Shown here: positions 24,041 through 36,548 of the stretch, one piece after another | How the letters are laid out: every line of letters starts with the position of its first letter | Numbering within the stretch: position 1 is the first letter of the stretch | Assembly: GCA_963978545.1 (NCBI GenBank) | Contig: OZ021731.1 | Coordinates: forward strand, 57,089,242 to 57,153,241 | Length of the DNA stretch: 64,000 nucleotides | Direction of reading: 5' to 3' | Source: Linyphia triangularis | Lineage: Eukaryota; Arthropoda; Arachnida; Araneae; Linyphiidae | Notes under the pieces: model-generated | What the model was told of the DNA's origin: nothing | Databases searched by the model: none | The model's input: only the letters and a program-made list of their open reading frames with translations | Made by a program: the position numbers and the translations under genes

Positions 24041-26995
24041 TTTGAATTATGGTAATTAAAGTTGAATTATATTCTGAATATTCAGAATTAAAAGTCTCCA
24101 TTCTATAAATCCGTTTGAAACCTTTCAATAGCTGCTACTGATGAGGTGAACAATTTCTCAATGTAATTGTCAATAGTTATTTCAAACTCCACGAAGCTTT
24201 TAACATTGCATTATGTAATATATCTGTGCCATTTAGGTCCATTCGTTATCTGTTATAAACGAGATTGTTTATGTCAGGTTACCTTCAAAAACGTATATTT
24301 TTATTTATTTTATAAATATTATTTATGTTACAAATAAATGAATTAAAAACGACATTCAAATATCTTTTGTTACACTATGTCAGTTTTTACAGATTTTAAA
24401 GTTTTTGCTCATGCTTCTAATTATGTCTTATAATTATGTTTCTTATTTTATTACATTTTCGTAAATGTCTAAAAATTATAAATTCTTACAATTAACTAGC
24501 AGTCTTTTTAAAAATCTTTAGTTCATTTTACTGATATTAGGATAATCACAAAATATGCGTGGAATTTGTAGTTATAAAATATTAGAGATGGGGGGAAGAG
24601 AAAAAAAGTATGAGGAGACGACATTGTACCCCCGCTCTCCCTAAAAAATACATTTTCTATTCCCACCGCCACCATTTGGCGAAGAATATTTTTTTCTAGA
24701 TACTCAAGTTTTTCGCTAATTTTCTACCATTGGATCTTTTTTACAATCAAGTTATTCCAAGATATACCAGAGTTTTCGAACAAGAAATTAAAATATTTAG
24801 AAACTTTTGTGTTCATTAAAGTTCTACGTGAAACATTATTCCGTATAGAAATAGAATTGTTTATTTATATGCCACATATTCATCCTTCGTTCATCGCTTT
24901 TGTGTATGTCTACCTTGGCCAGAACTGGCGGTTTTGTACTCATTTTGGCGGCAAAAGTTGGCGAATCCCATAGCAACAAAAACCGCCACCGGGGGGGGGG
25001 GGGGAGGTATTATATTCAGAACCAACTTCGTGCCGATATTTTTTTTTTTTTACCTCTGGGGGAGAAATTTCTTCCCTTTCAAGAAGGCGTTGTGAATAAG
25101 TAAAGAATTAAAAAAACAAGTATGAGGAATAAAGAAGAGATGCCCTTTCTCAAGTCGTGACGCTTAGCTCAGTGCTCTATAATTCACATTTTTCGTTTTG
25201 GCAACGCTGGGGTCACGACAAATGATAATTCTTTTTTTTATTCTCGTCTTCGCCAAGGGAAAACCATTCCATTTTTCATTTATTTATTTGCTCATATTGA
25301 TGCAGGGAAGGGCAATTTGAGGGGGAAATAATCATACCCTCTCCTTGGTTATGATTATTGTTTGTTTGATGGATAAGAATTTCGCGGGAATTTATTTAAT
25401 ATTTTTTTTGAAAAAGAGTACTCAATATTGTGCTGGGGTTAGATTTGATTATAGATATTAATGATGACTTTTGGTGCGAGAGCCCTAACTCACCCCAAAC
25501 TATTTTTATTTATTTAATTTTTTTTAGCTTTTTGGCGCCTCGTGTTTGTTATTAGGTTTAATAGATGCTTGCTTGCCACTGGAAATTTGAAAGGAGGTGC
25601 ATATATTATAAAGGATTGTGAAATTGGAACTCTGCAACCGCAATTTGAGCGATTTTTTAAAAATGTTTAATAGTTATGTGCAAGTACAAATATGTGGTAA
25701 GAATTCATAGAAGTAATTTGGAAATCCTTTGAAATATAATTGGAAATATTTTAGGTATTAAAAAGCATCAACTTTTTTTTCTATTAAAAATAATCACTTT
25801 ACCCCAGTAGTTCCCATACTTTTTAAAAGTTACTTTCCTAAAGTATTTTAACACTACATAATAAAAAATGAAAATTGTATCATTTAATGCCAATTGTATT
25901 TTACAAAATTAAAACCTAAAGAGTGAACCTGCCGGGGTGCAGCGGTAGGGAGTTGTGGGGGTCATGCACAACATCACATTTTTAAAATTCAGTATTAAGA
26001 TCTGAAACAAATATTACTCTTAAATCTCTCTGCAAGTGATACTCGGTTTCAAATATTTATGTTACGCTAATGTTTCATTCGTCTTCGTTGTACTAATAAA
26101 CTTGTTTTGGTTAAGAGAGTTTGTTAACTTAGTTGTACAACTACTTTTGATCTTGTCCGATCTGGATGGGAAACATGCAACGAATTTGTGGATATCAGTG
26201 TTTCAACAATTACTGGAATACAACTTATGATAAGCAATGTTCTGTACGACTTATTTGTTGAATAGTGTAAATACAGCATTTAGGACAGGCATCAAGACAT
26301 GATGATAAGAAACCACCTTTTTAGTTATATTACTCCTTGTCTCGTTTTATGATTGCATTTCTATTTGAAACTCACTCGTCTTAACTTTCTTGAGTTCAAG
26401 AATTGGCGGGAAACCGCAGTTTACTTTTTTCATCGTGTTTTTACCTTTCTTATCGATCTCAGTAGAAAGATAACCTGCAGAAAGCTAAAAAGAACGATAA
26501 CTTTCCCCGAAAAGAAATTGTATGCTCTTTACGACTCTCAAGATATAAATGTTTATTCGCAGACGATTGGCTTGAGTGCTTTTTGCATTGGATGAAAAAT
26601 CTAAAGAAAACAAACGGTACACTTGAGATGGATAAAATGTTCCAAGATTTAAAAGAAATTGTGATGGAACACTTTTAAGATAAATTCAAGATTTAAAAGA
26701 AAATCATTCGACCTTGAATGGAAACTTTCATCTCAACTCGTCGACAAATATGATCGCTCGTTTTCAACCAAAAAGTTGTTTGCCGAAGCGAAAAAAAGTT
26801 AATTCCGAAAAGTTCCCGAAGAGTAGAACAAGGTTTCATTTTCGCAAGAATTTTTTTTCATTTCATTCCCTTTGTTGTATCAAGATGGACTCTCATTTAA
26901 GGGAAAGGGGGAGGGTTTGAAAGAAAGCAGGGTAAAAAAAACTTAACGCAGTGCAGGAGAGATGAGAATAAAACCGCTATTAAAAATGTTTTTCC
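24041..26995. other. Non-coding AT-rich sequence
   Basis: A 14-bp G run lies at 24991-25004 and the inverted repeat at 25154-25219. ORFs of 64-83 codons have no recognisable motif. Confidence 0.55.
25154..25219. repeat. 8-bp inverted repeat enclosing a tRNA-sized segment
   Basis: GTCGTGAC (25154-25161) pairs with GTCACGAC (25212-25219). The inside has TTAGCTCAGTGCTC, which resembles an A box, but no B box precedes the 3' arm, so I do not call a tRNA. Confidence 0.5.
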
Positions 26996-27055
26996 GCGGC
27001 CAGGCTGCCGTGGGAAGATGGAACATCCGTACCCGCGGGGCCTCACGCATGCGAC

Positions 27056-27154
27056 CACGTGACACTGTCTTGCCCAATGGGTACCTTCCTAATGGGTGAC
27101 GTCACCCCGTGTCGTGTCATGGATAAGAGGGGGAAATAGAAACTTTTATATAAA
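27056..27154 (+). promoter_or_regulatory. Candidate RNA polymerase II promoter (E-box, CCAAT, CRE, TATA)
   Basis: In 100 bp of locally GC-rich sequence there is a CACGTG E-box (27056-27061), CCAAT (27074-27078), a full palindromic CRE TGACGTCA (27097-27104) and TATATAAA (27147-27154), in canonical order and spacing. A start site near 27,175-27,185 would be expected. No coding exon follows directly. It could drive a distal non-coding first exon of EGFR 10.8 kb downstream, or a non-coding RNA. Function is inference. Confidence 0.5.
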
Positions 27155-27962
27155 GCTGTAGTGTTTAACATCGTTGTTAAGACGGTGAATCATCCCTTCC
27201 GAACACTGTTTGACATTCATGAATATTAATCCGCGAATAATTTTTTTTTATAAATGGTGTTTTATCAAAGCTAAATTAATTCAAGGTGGAAAGACATGAA
27301 GGCGATTAGCATTTTGATGTTTCTTAATTGTTGCTAAAACATTCTATGATAAATAATAATTAGTAAATGTGCCTTCGATCTGTTTCCCCCCCCCCCCCCT
27401 AAGTTTCTGCAGTTCTTGGGATGAATTTGACTCTCGAATTTAAAAGCAGCCCCTATAATTTGCACCTATTAACAAATAATAATAAAAAAATGGAGGTGTA
27501 TTGCATGTTATCAAATTGCTCTCCTCCAAATCGCGAGGCTTAAAAAAAACAAAAAAAAAACGGGAAATTAAACTTCAAAGTAATCTATACAACTTGCTTC
27601 ATGATCATGCAATAACTTCACATCTTCTTCAAAGTCAAAATAAATTGCATAAAAACTAAATAATACCAATAAATCCATTCTCAACGATATCGCTGACTAT
27701 TAATTTAAGCGGTAATTTTCTAATTTTTGAAATTCGATATTGCCTTACCTCATTAAGTTTAGTTCAACTAATGAAGACAGGGATGTTCTTCACTTAATCT
27801 AGTTAATTTATTTGTAACATCTGCCTGCGTGCTATGACAAGATAAAGTGACACAAGAAAATATTGAGCTTTGATTGGAGCCGCTTGGGAATAAAGAACCA
27901 TTTAAGAGCTTAAATGATTGATATAAGAAAGAAAACGTATTATTTTGCTTTTATTTTCTGGA

Positions 27963-28213
27963 CCAATGTGGGCGGCGCGTTGTCATCATCTCGGAGCTAC
28001 TGAACTTGGAAGTTTGTCGTTGTCATTTATACCAATAAACACGCTCAGTTTGAAAAGAAACGCGTAGGTGTTGTTAAATAATGGCACGACAAAGTGGCGG
28101 GCTTTTTTTTTTTTTGCACCACCCGAGTTCCATTATCCGTCAGTGTCCTAATTAGAAACAACAATCCACTCAATTACGACCAATTGTTCCGATGCTGAAT
28201 CTAAAATGGCGGC
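27963..28213 (+). promoter_or_regulatory. Second promoter-like islet (CCAAT, GC box, YY1-type AAAATGGCGGC)
   Basis: CCAAT (27963-27967), GGGCGG (27970-27975), a run of CG-containing words and AAAATGGCGGC (28203-28213). The last is the YY1/Pho-type site often found just downstream of start sites. The ATG inside this motif opens an 84-codon frame (28206-28460) that turns Phe/Leu-rich and shows no family similarity, so I do not call it a gene. Confidence 0.35.
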
Positions 28214-30207
28214 TGCTTGCTTCCACTTAAAGCGAGATGGAATAAAAAGATTGTTGCCAGATTTCGATTGGATTTTTAAATATCTTTTTCTAGTTTTTTT
28301 TTTTTTTTTGCTCTGCAATTTTGCTAGACCAAGAACAATAGGAAGAATGACTCTTCTCCTCGTAAATATATGGTTGTTCATAACTGTACGTGAGCATGCG
28401 ATCCGAAAAACCTGGTCGATCATAAGAATGTCTTTTTGGGAATTTCGCCTTTGTGAATAACAGGAAAATTAAAGCCCATTTCGAAGCTTATTTGCTAGCT
28501 GAATAATAGAATAATCGTTCCGCGACGCTGGCTTTGATAAAAGGCAGATTAAACTGTTAGTAACAACAGGTATAGGTAGGTTATTCACTCTCGATTCTAG
28601 GGGATGGGAAGTGTCGTTTAACTTCCTTTAAAAATAGTAAATGCAATTTGGATTACTGGGAATTTATGTTGTTAAGGGCGATGGTTTTTTATAATTCAAA
28701 TATTGAAAATCGACAGTTCTTAAAATATGAATATTGACGGATTCATTGTAAGGATATCTTTTAAGGAAGCTAAGATATATTTGTATAGAAAAGTTCAATC
28801 AACGTCTTTTGAGAACCAATTATATTAGGTCATGGCCACAATTATTTACCCTGATTTTATGAGCTTTTCCTGATCCTTTGTGAACTTCTTTGGAAGTCCA
28901 CAAAGGATTGATTGAATTAATAAAATTTAAGAAAGAATTTAAAGTGATTGCACTTGTCAAGGCATATTTTATTAAAACTTAATTAAAAGTTTCAATTAAG
29001 ATTTTAATTACTTTTATGAAGGGTTTATTTGAAGTCTTTTGGCATATTTTGGTTAAAAACATAAACAATTGTCATTTTAAATTAATCAAGGTTTGATTGA
29101 TCATAATCTTAGAGTATTACACAAATCTGTAAATATTATTCAAAATAAAGTACAACGTATATTTTAGGAATATTAAGAGGTTATGAATTGTAAGTTTAGA
29201 GTATTTTATTCTTGTTATTGTTAATTTAACATTAAACTCCTTTAACCGTACCAATATTTCCTATCCTGAAAGACGATTACTTTCTTCTCTGCCCCCATAT
29301 AATCTTAGCTACTCTATTGACTTGTTTTCCAGCTTTTAAAAATCTTGTTATGAAAGCGAAACTAATGTCTTCCGATCAGTTGCATTTTTTAGTGATCCGC
29401 CTGAATCATCAATCGCTTCAATTTATCCTCATCAACGGAATGCGTTGCAACCCTGTCTCCCAACAAGTCCACATTTCCCGACCAGTCCAGTCTGCGATTT
29501 CAATTGGGAAATGAAATGTTATCTAGAATTAAGAAACTCTTAGCTGCCATTTTCCTTATGACCAGATTATAAGACTTTTTAAACTCCTTCAAAAGCAAAA
29601 CCTAATGTTATCTGGGTCAAGTGCCCAATGTGAGGCCTCTACTTAAAAATGAGGGCAAGCGTGCTTTACTACTGTCCATTTTGCTAAGTTGTTTTGCTCT
29701 TGCGGACCCTTTGTGTTTTTGTGTCTGTGCTTTTTTTTTTCTTTCTTTTTTTTCTTCTCTATGCTAGCGTGTCGTGTGTCCGTTTGCTTATAAAATAATA
29801 ATGGTTGGTACTAACGGTTTTGTTTTAGATGTTACCTAAATCGTAAAACATACTTTCTAATTAAACTAGTTATTTAATGTAACTTAGATATCCGTTCTCC
29901 TTTCCTAGTTGGTTATGACTGCTAAAATGTGATATCAGTTTTCCGTACATCCTATTTCCGTAAAAATTCAATTCAATAATGTTTTTTCCGACTTCCGTAC
30001 ACGTGAATAAAAAAATCAGTCTGTCGTTGTAAATTTCCACTAAATAATTTAAAATTTTATTGTAATCATTTTTCAAATAAAACTTTACGCAAAATATTGT
30101 TTGCTACATGCGAATATTTTTTTATAGAAGCTAAGATGCCCCAAACGATTATCACCGGTTGCGCATAATTTTTTTTTCTATGCAGTACAAAACCAATTTG
30201 AAATGAG
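28214..30207. other. Non-coding sequence downstream of the promoter-like islets
   Basis: It is AT-rich. I see no convincing exon with a strong donor that would mark a non-coding first exon, but such exons cannot be recognised without transcripts. Confidence 0.5.
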
Positions 30208-30635
30208 ATTTTACTTAAGAGAAAGTCTTAAAGGTCATTCCTTATACTCATTATGTTACAATCTTCAAGTCCAGTACATTTAGAAACTACTTTCTATAAA
30301 ACCTTGAAATTCGACGAGTAGGTATGAAAATGATCACTTAATGAAATGATATTAATTAAGAACTCGAAAATAGCGTCTAATGTATTTTGTGTTTGAAATC
30401 TTTAAATGCATTTGCAGTAGCTCTACCTGGTTTTATCATTTGCTATTTTAATTTATAATAGATAGACATTAAATGAAAACAGTTTATGTCATTTCATTGA
30501 GTGATCTTTTTCGCACCTACTTAACAAATTTCAAGGTTTCTTAGAAAATAGTTTCTAAATGCCCTGCGCTAGAAGATTTTAACGTAGCGAGTATAGGGAA
30601 TGATCCTTACTATAGGAATTCCTCTTTAAAAGCAA
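30208..30635. mobile_element. Long imperfect inverted repeat, MITE-like
   Basis: The left arm, about 30208-30350, pairs with the right arm, about 30487-30635. Matching words include CATTTAGAAACTACTTTCTA against TAGAAAATAGTTTCTAAATG, ACCTTGAAATT against AATTTCAAGGT, and GATCACTTAATGAAATGA against TCATTTCATTGAGTGATC. The loop is about 135 bp. No coding content. I could not fix a target-site duplication or exact ends, so the superfamily is unassigned. Confidence 0.75.
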
Positions 30636-33089
30636 TTGTAGTAAATGTAACGAGAAATAAAAGTATTGACAAACATTAATGCAGAATTTGCACTAAGAGA
30701 TGGATTTTTTAATCATAGGCACGGAAGGCGGATAACTTTTCGCAATATTTTATATTTACGGATGTCGGACGTGCGGTATGATATTTGCGGATTCTAGTTT
30801 ATGGAATTTTATCCAGAAAGTTAGTAGTATTAAAATTTAAAAACACAGATATTCACGAACTGCCCATTAAAAATTAAAGATTTCTGTAATTTTTTTTTTC
30901 CTTTTTGATATTTGAATTTAAATAAGTATATCAGATAGAAAAAGGAAACTTGCACCAGAATTTAGAATCGAGTGATATTGCTTTTTGATTATACTTAATA
31001 TCCAAGTTTCTCTCCCGAATAGATATCGGTTTTATTTCAAACCCACTCATTATAATTTAAAGTTTGCTGTTGTTTGCTTGGGCACGCACACAAGCATATC
31101 GCCAACTTTTTTTTTTTTACTTTCCTCAATCTTACCAGTTGGTGGAGGAAAATCTCATGGAATGTGATGTCGGTTCCAGTTGAAGTCGAATCGCGCCAAT
31201 GCAAAAGGTTGATTGAGCTTTCTAGCTTCCGCGTCCTTGCAGTCCAACCAGAAAAGCATCACAGAATTACCTATCTGGATTAGGCTAAAAACCTTTTTGT
31301 GTAACATTCGCATTAATTGAATGGTGAAGGGCCATCGCGCCACGTTACAATTGCATCAATAGTTACCATTTTCCATTTAATGAGAAATTCTCAGAACATC
31401 ATATGATCCTTAGTTAATTGTTAAGAGAGATTGAAAAAAAACAAAAAAAAAAAAACTTATAAATAATATCACAGGCACCAATTTTTAAATTATATTAATA
31501 CGCATAATTTCATAATAAAAAAAAATGTAAGTTTATATATATATTTTTTTTCGTGAATATTTTAAATCGATACTATACATATTTCTTTACTATTTTAGAA
31601 AAATAATTGCTGTCAGCATATTAATTTCTACGAATTTTTTTTTAATGTTTTCATTTGTTAATTCATGCAATTTTGTTGAGCTATGTAAGAAAAAATGAGT
31701 CTCCCTAAAATTCTAAAATAATTTTTCCAGATTCAAATTCTATAAATAGTTATGCTTAAGGTATTTTCGTTACAAAACCTTAGCATTTCAAACGTTTGTA
31801 AAATTATGTATATATGTAATCAAATGGTCAAATCAAATGTATATTTGGTCAAATCAAATGTATATTTGACTTAGTTAAAATAATTATTTTTACATATGAC
31901 TTTGCCATCAACTAATAATATATAAAACAAAAAACATTACTACTAAATTCATTATATTTTTGTTATACTAATCTGTGGACAAGTAGAAAAAAATAGCCAA
32001 AATGTCACTTAATTACACCAGAAAATTGCCCAAGTTCAGTTTTCGGAAATTCAAAAATCGTCTGTTAGACGCATCTCAACTCTTTGAAGTTTAGTACAAA
32101 TGTGTTTTTGAATATGCACTGCTTCGTTTTATGATTTAAAAAAAAAATCGCTTTTAAGAGTGTATTTTGGAGACACGGTGCTTCTTAATAAATTAAAAAA
32201 ATTGTTGCTTAATAAATTTGTTCTTGTCAAATAATTTTTTAAACTACCGGGTCATCATAATTTTAATGCATCTGTTTAGATCCATCAATGTTATGTTCTA
32301 ATGGACTTATCTTCAGAAAATGTGTTACACATACTATTAAGACCATGGAAAAATGATTCACGAAGAAGAAAATAAAAACGAGGAGTAAAGTTTTTATTTT
32401 ATTTTTTATAAATCTGATTCTGTTTTTAATATTTGTCGTTACTATTGTCCTTGAAACGTCACTTGCGATTTTTTGATTTTTTTTATGTGGTCTCTATAGT
32501 ACTTATACAGAGTTATGAAATACTGCTCTAAGCAGTGTCAGTTTAATTATGCCCACCCTGCATTGCAAGTATGTAATTGTAGTTGGATGCTTGTTCATTA
32601 GGAACGTTCCTAAATGCACTGGTTATTGTTAATAGTTGCGCAACTTGAAACCACACTCTTGAAAGGATTAATAGAAGTGTCTTTAGAAACTGGTAACCAC
32701 AATATTAATTCATATTTCCTTCTTCCTTATCTCCTGTCTTTTAGACAAGACTGTTTGACATTTGTCTGAAGCAGTTTGGAAACTCATTTGCGTCATTCTG
32801 GGGCATGGTATATTGTTCTCTAAGTGCGCCATTTACTTTCATTTTATAAAGCTTTGAAAGTACATAACATTTTGGTTAAGTAGGCCATTGATTTAAGATG
32901 ATGCATCTTTGCCTTTGCGACTGTAGTGAATCCTTTTTAGACATATCAAAATTCATAAAATTAGTTGTATTTAAAATAGTTGTACCTAAAAAACCTGTTT
33001 GTTATGGCATATTTGCTATGACATTCTCCATTATGGGAGGTTTGTTTGTTGTTTTGTAGCGCAAAGGCAACACAAGGGCAAACAAATGT

Positions 33090-33180
33090 TATGAGAGTGG
33101 CATAGGCAAGGCCTGATTTTCGAACAAGTCAACAAAACTCATCAGGCTTTGGGCCCCGACATTTTGGGGGACTCAAAATT
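33090..33180. repeat. Probable dispersed repeat fragment (GGGCCCC type)
   Basis: GGCATAGGCAAGGCCTGATT, then CATCAGGCTTTGGGCCCCGA and TTTTGGGGGACTC. The GC-rich GGGCCCC island with flanking AGGCCTGAT / ATCAGGCTT inverted words looks like a terminal fragment of a transposon. Assignment is tentative. Confidence 0.35.
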
Positions 33181-34006
33181 TTCAAAGTTGTTGTGGTGTG
33201 TTGAAATTGAACTCTGAGTCATTTTTTGATATTTCCAATTACTTTTTGAACTGAAATTTTAAATATAACCTGGAATTGATTTAAAACAGCAACTAAATCT
33301 CGTAAAAAATATAAGCTTAATCAAATGAATCTCATTTTGGGTGATTTTCTGTTGTGTGACTTTTGACTTTAGAAAATGGCTATCAATAAACGTGCAGACT
33401 AATGAAACTGATTGTTCCTGGCTTTAAATCACTCTAGTAAATCGTTTACATTTTTCTTAATTCTGTGTTCACCTAGTTGTAAAAATATATTTAAGGGTAA
33501 AATACACTAATGATTAGTTTAAAACCAAATTCGGTGGCATTTTAATTGCAAAAGTCGAATATGTCCTACCTACTGAAAAATGTGTTGATTCACTTGACTA
33601 ATTGTTTTTTATGAATTCTAACTGGTTACTTTTCCTTTATCATGATTGTATCAACCACTCTATTATTTAGTTCTTATGATAGAATTTCTGTAACGTCTTT
33701 CCTTACACATTCTGTTTTAGACTGTATGTTCGAAGAAAACTCCTTCCAACAACCTCTGTTAATATTATTGGGGCGCCCACTCCGCAATTTTATTATAGGG
33801 TCCAGAAACCATGATTTGCTTCAGGTCTCGATGATGCCCGTGTGATACAAGTCAGGTCTTAAGCATGGGCCTACCCTTCATAGTTGAGAATGCTTTACAA
33901 TTTTTTTTTTTAGGGTAAGGACATAGGGGAGGTGTGACAAGTAATTATGGCATTGTAGTAAGACATTAAGCCTACTTGTGTTCTTAATTTATGTGCTGTA
34001 TGTAAA

Positions 34007-34033
34007 GAACACGACAAGAAGTTTGTCGTGTTC
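34007..34033. repeat. Perfect 11-bp inverted repeat
   Basis: GAACACGACAA (34007-34017), a 5-base loop GAAGT, then TTGTCGTGTTC (34023-34033). It has no T run after it and no neighbouring gene, so it is not an obvious terminator. Confidence 0.85.
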
Positions 34034-35080
34034 AAATTAAATCCTCATCCAAATTAAAAATAATAATTGCATTTATATTGGTGCTGGAAATAGTATTTAC
34101 ATGACACATTGAGCTCAAATCAAAAATCAGTTCCTGTAATAAATATGGAAGCGGTGAAGAGCAGGTGCCATCATTTGATTTTCTAGTCCGCAATAAAAGA
34201 TTTGAAACGGCAGTTTTGCATATTTTCTTTAACATTCAATAGTAAACACTACCTTCATCTGCAACTCCACTCAGAATTATAATCCTCTGCTTAAGACCTT
34301 TTTCTTTACTTAATACTTATTGCATTCCTCAAGAGCCATCATTTTATTTACCCTCCTGAACCTTTCTTTTATGTCCACTTATTATATACCTGAGCCAGCG
34401 AGAAGGAAGCAAAAAAGCGAATCCAAACAACTGGCAACAACAAAACAACTTTTTGGGGCTCGTTGCCCTCTGTTGCTGGTTGACTCTTTAAGGTCAGCGT
34501 CCGTGTAGCATGCGGACGGACGGACACACGGCACGAGATCTCTTTGAGAAGATGGAGAACAATGCAGCGAGACAACTTTCTAGAATAACCTGGTGTCTTG
34601 TGTTTTAGGGGCACACGGGGATTCATTAGCGGCAAAATGGTGATTTAGTTGCTACCTGGATTTGAGAAGCTTTGTTTGATTTGATTGCCGATTGTTGGGC
34701 TTCGGGGGAAAGTTCCTTGTACAATTATCGTTGTTTGTAGGATGGAACATAACTGCTTTGGTTCCACTGTGCTACTTGAGATTGGTTATGACATTAAAAT
34801 ATTTTTTCGTCAAGAACAAAGGATTTTTAGTTACCCATGAGTACAGGGTGTTTGATTAGTTATTTTTAAAATGAATTAAAATCGACAAACTTCCCTCCGT
34901 AGGAAATGTAAATGAAAGTGTGTCGATTTTTTTTTTTTCCGCAATAAAATTATCCAAATATTACCCATAAAAATATTGTTTAGCCTAATTGTCTTGCAAT
35001 ATGTGTTTCTTCTTTATGCAGTAAATATTTAGGTCGCAATTCTTGCGTATCTGTTTCACTCAATTTTGTTGATAAGTGGA

Positions 35081-35163
35081 ATATTTTTGTCCATTAGATT
35101 AATCAAATTTCAAAGTAACGAAAAATATTTTTGTCCGTAGGATTAATCAAATTGTAATATAAC
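35081..35163. repeat. Two-copy tandem repeat of about 41 bp
   Basis: AATATTTTTGTCCATTAGAT followed by TAATCAAATTTCAAAGTAACG is repeated directly as AATATTTTTGTCCGTAGGAT followed by TAATCAAATTGTAATATAACG. Non-coding. Confidence 0.8.
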
Positions 35164-36400
35164 GAAGTTGCAAACTTAATCTTCCTAATTCCTTTATAGT
35201 ATTAAGTACATGCTTGTTGCATTTCTGGCATGATTAAGACTTCATACTTAAATTTTCTGTTTGGTGTATTTGGCTGAAGGGGGTCTAGCTGTTTTTCGCG
35301 TTTCAGAAGGTTTTTAAATTTTCAAGCAATTGTTTACATGTTAAATCGACATAGCTATTCGTTTCATTAAGAATAAAAAGGTGACAATAAAAGAAACATT
35401 GACTTATTTGCTTCTTTATTGCACACAAAATGATGATTCAGTATGTAAAATTATGAGCCCATAACTCAAACAATTTAATACACACATTTTCAGTCATACA
35501 TAGACAGTCATAATACAGCTCCGTTTAATTTTTGCACTAGAACATTTATTTATAATCTTTTCATTACATACAATGATATTCAATATACCAACAACTTTCT
35601 ACTTAAGAAGTTTAGTCTACTGGTAAGGATACGGCAGAACAATCAGAAAAAATATCTCGCTAACTGTCCTTCATTCCAAAATTTGGTCATTTTTAACCTA
35701 ACGTTTAAAAATCGATCCTAAATTTTTGTTCGACACTTTTTCAATTTTGGCAATAGAACTTAATGCAATATGCCAAACATCCCTCGTCCAACAGCCCAGG
35801 TCCGGTTTTGCTTGAGGAATAATCTTAGATTGGGTAGTGGAAAATATTGAATTTATATCTAAGCTTCTTCTCTTTATTAATGTTATACTGCTGGGATTCT
35901 AACCAATTAGATGACTTAGACACTGGGAATGTTTTAACTAAGTGGTTTTGATTGCAGTTGTAAAAATTAAATTAATCTTTTGCAGCACTCAGTGTCGGTT
36001 CGAAAGTTTTTCAGAATGATGTCATTCTGTGTTTAATGGAATTTATACTTTTCCTCGAATTCTTTATTTACCAATGAGCTTGAGCAAAGAAGAAAAATTG
36101 TGAATCAAATCAAAACTTTTCAGTTACAAAAACTAATTTCAATTTTTTTTGCTCTAATTATTATTATTATTATTATTTTTTTTTTTTTTTTTTTTTTTTT
36201 AGCATAATTTATTTACTTCCTTTGTGTTTAATTCAAACGCCCCCGAAATTAATTTTGCAGCATTTTTGACGTGCCGCTTTTGGTTGCCTGACCGATTTGA
36301 ATATATTCAATCCACGAAGCTCATTTTGTTTAGATTAAAAAATTTATTTGATTTCCCATGCTTTTAAAGGAAATACTTCTCAGATGATTCTTTGCTGCTG

Positions 36401-36548
36401 GATGCTCTTGAAAACGCACATTGTACTTAGATGCTCTTAAAAATACACATCGTGGCTATATGCTCTTAAAAATGCACTTAGTACCTAAATGTTCTAAAGG
36501 AAAGCACATTATTTGAAGATGCTCTTAAAAATGCACATTGCCCCTAGA
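36401..36548. repeat. 29-30-bp tandem repeat, five units
   Basis: Units start at 36401, 36430, 36459, 36488 and 36518. The core is GATGCTCTTAAAAATGCACA followed by TTGTACCTA. The fourth unit is the most diverged. It sits 1.5 kb upstream of the EGFR start codon, in the presumed first intron or upstream region. Confidence 0.85.

Larger units (their letters stand above)
30636..36400. other. Non-coding AT-rich sequence
   Basis: It includes a short duplicated word GGTCAAATCAAATGTATATTT near 31826-31868, the GGGCCCC-type fragment, the inverted repeat at 34007, the repeat at 35081 and an (ATT)n/T25 run ending at 36200. 34,400-34,640 is GC-richer, with ACGGACGGAC words. No supported gene. Confidence 0.55.

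Noticed and set aside
25154..25219. tRNA-like segment with 8-bp acceptor-like stem
   Set aside because: There is an A-box-like word but no GGTTCGAATCC-type B box before the 3' arm, and no believable D and T arms.
28206..28460. 84-codon ORF beginning MAAACFHLKRDG
   Set aside because: The start is inside a YY1-type motif and the rest is low-complexity Phe/Leu; no homology or splice evidence. Kept only as a finding.
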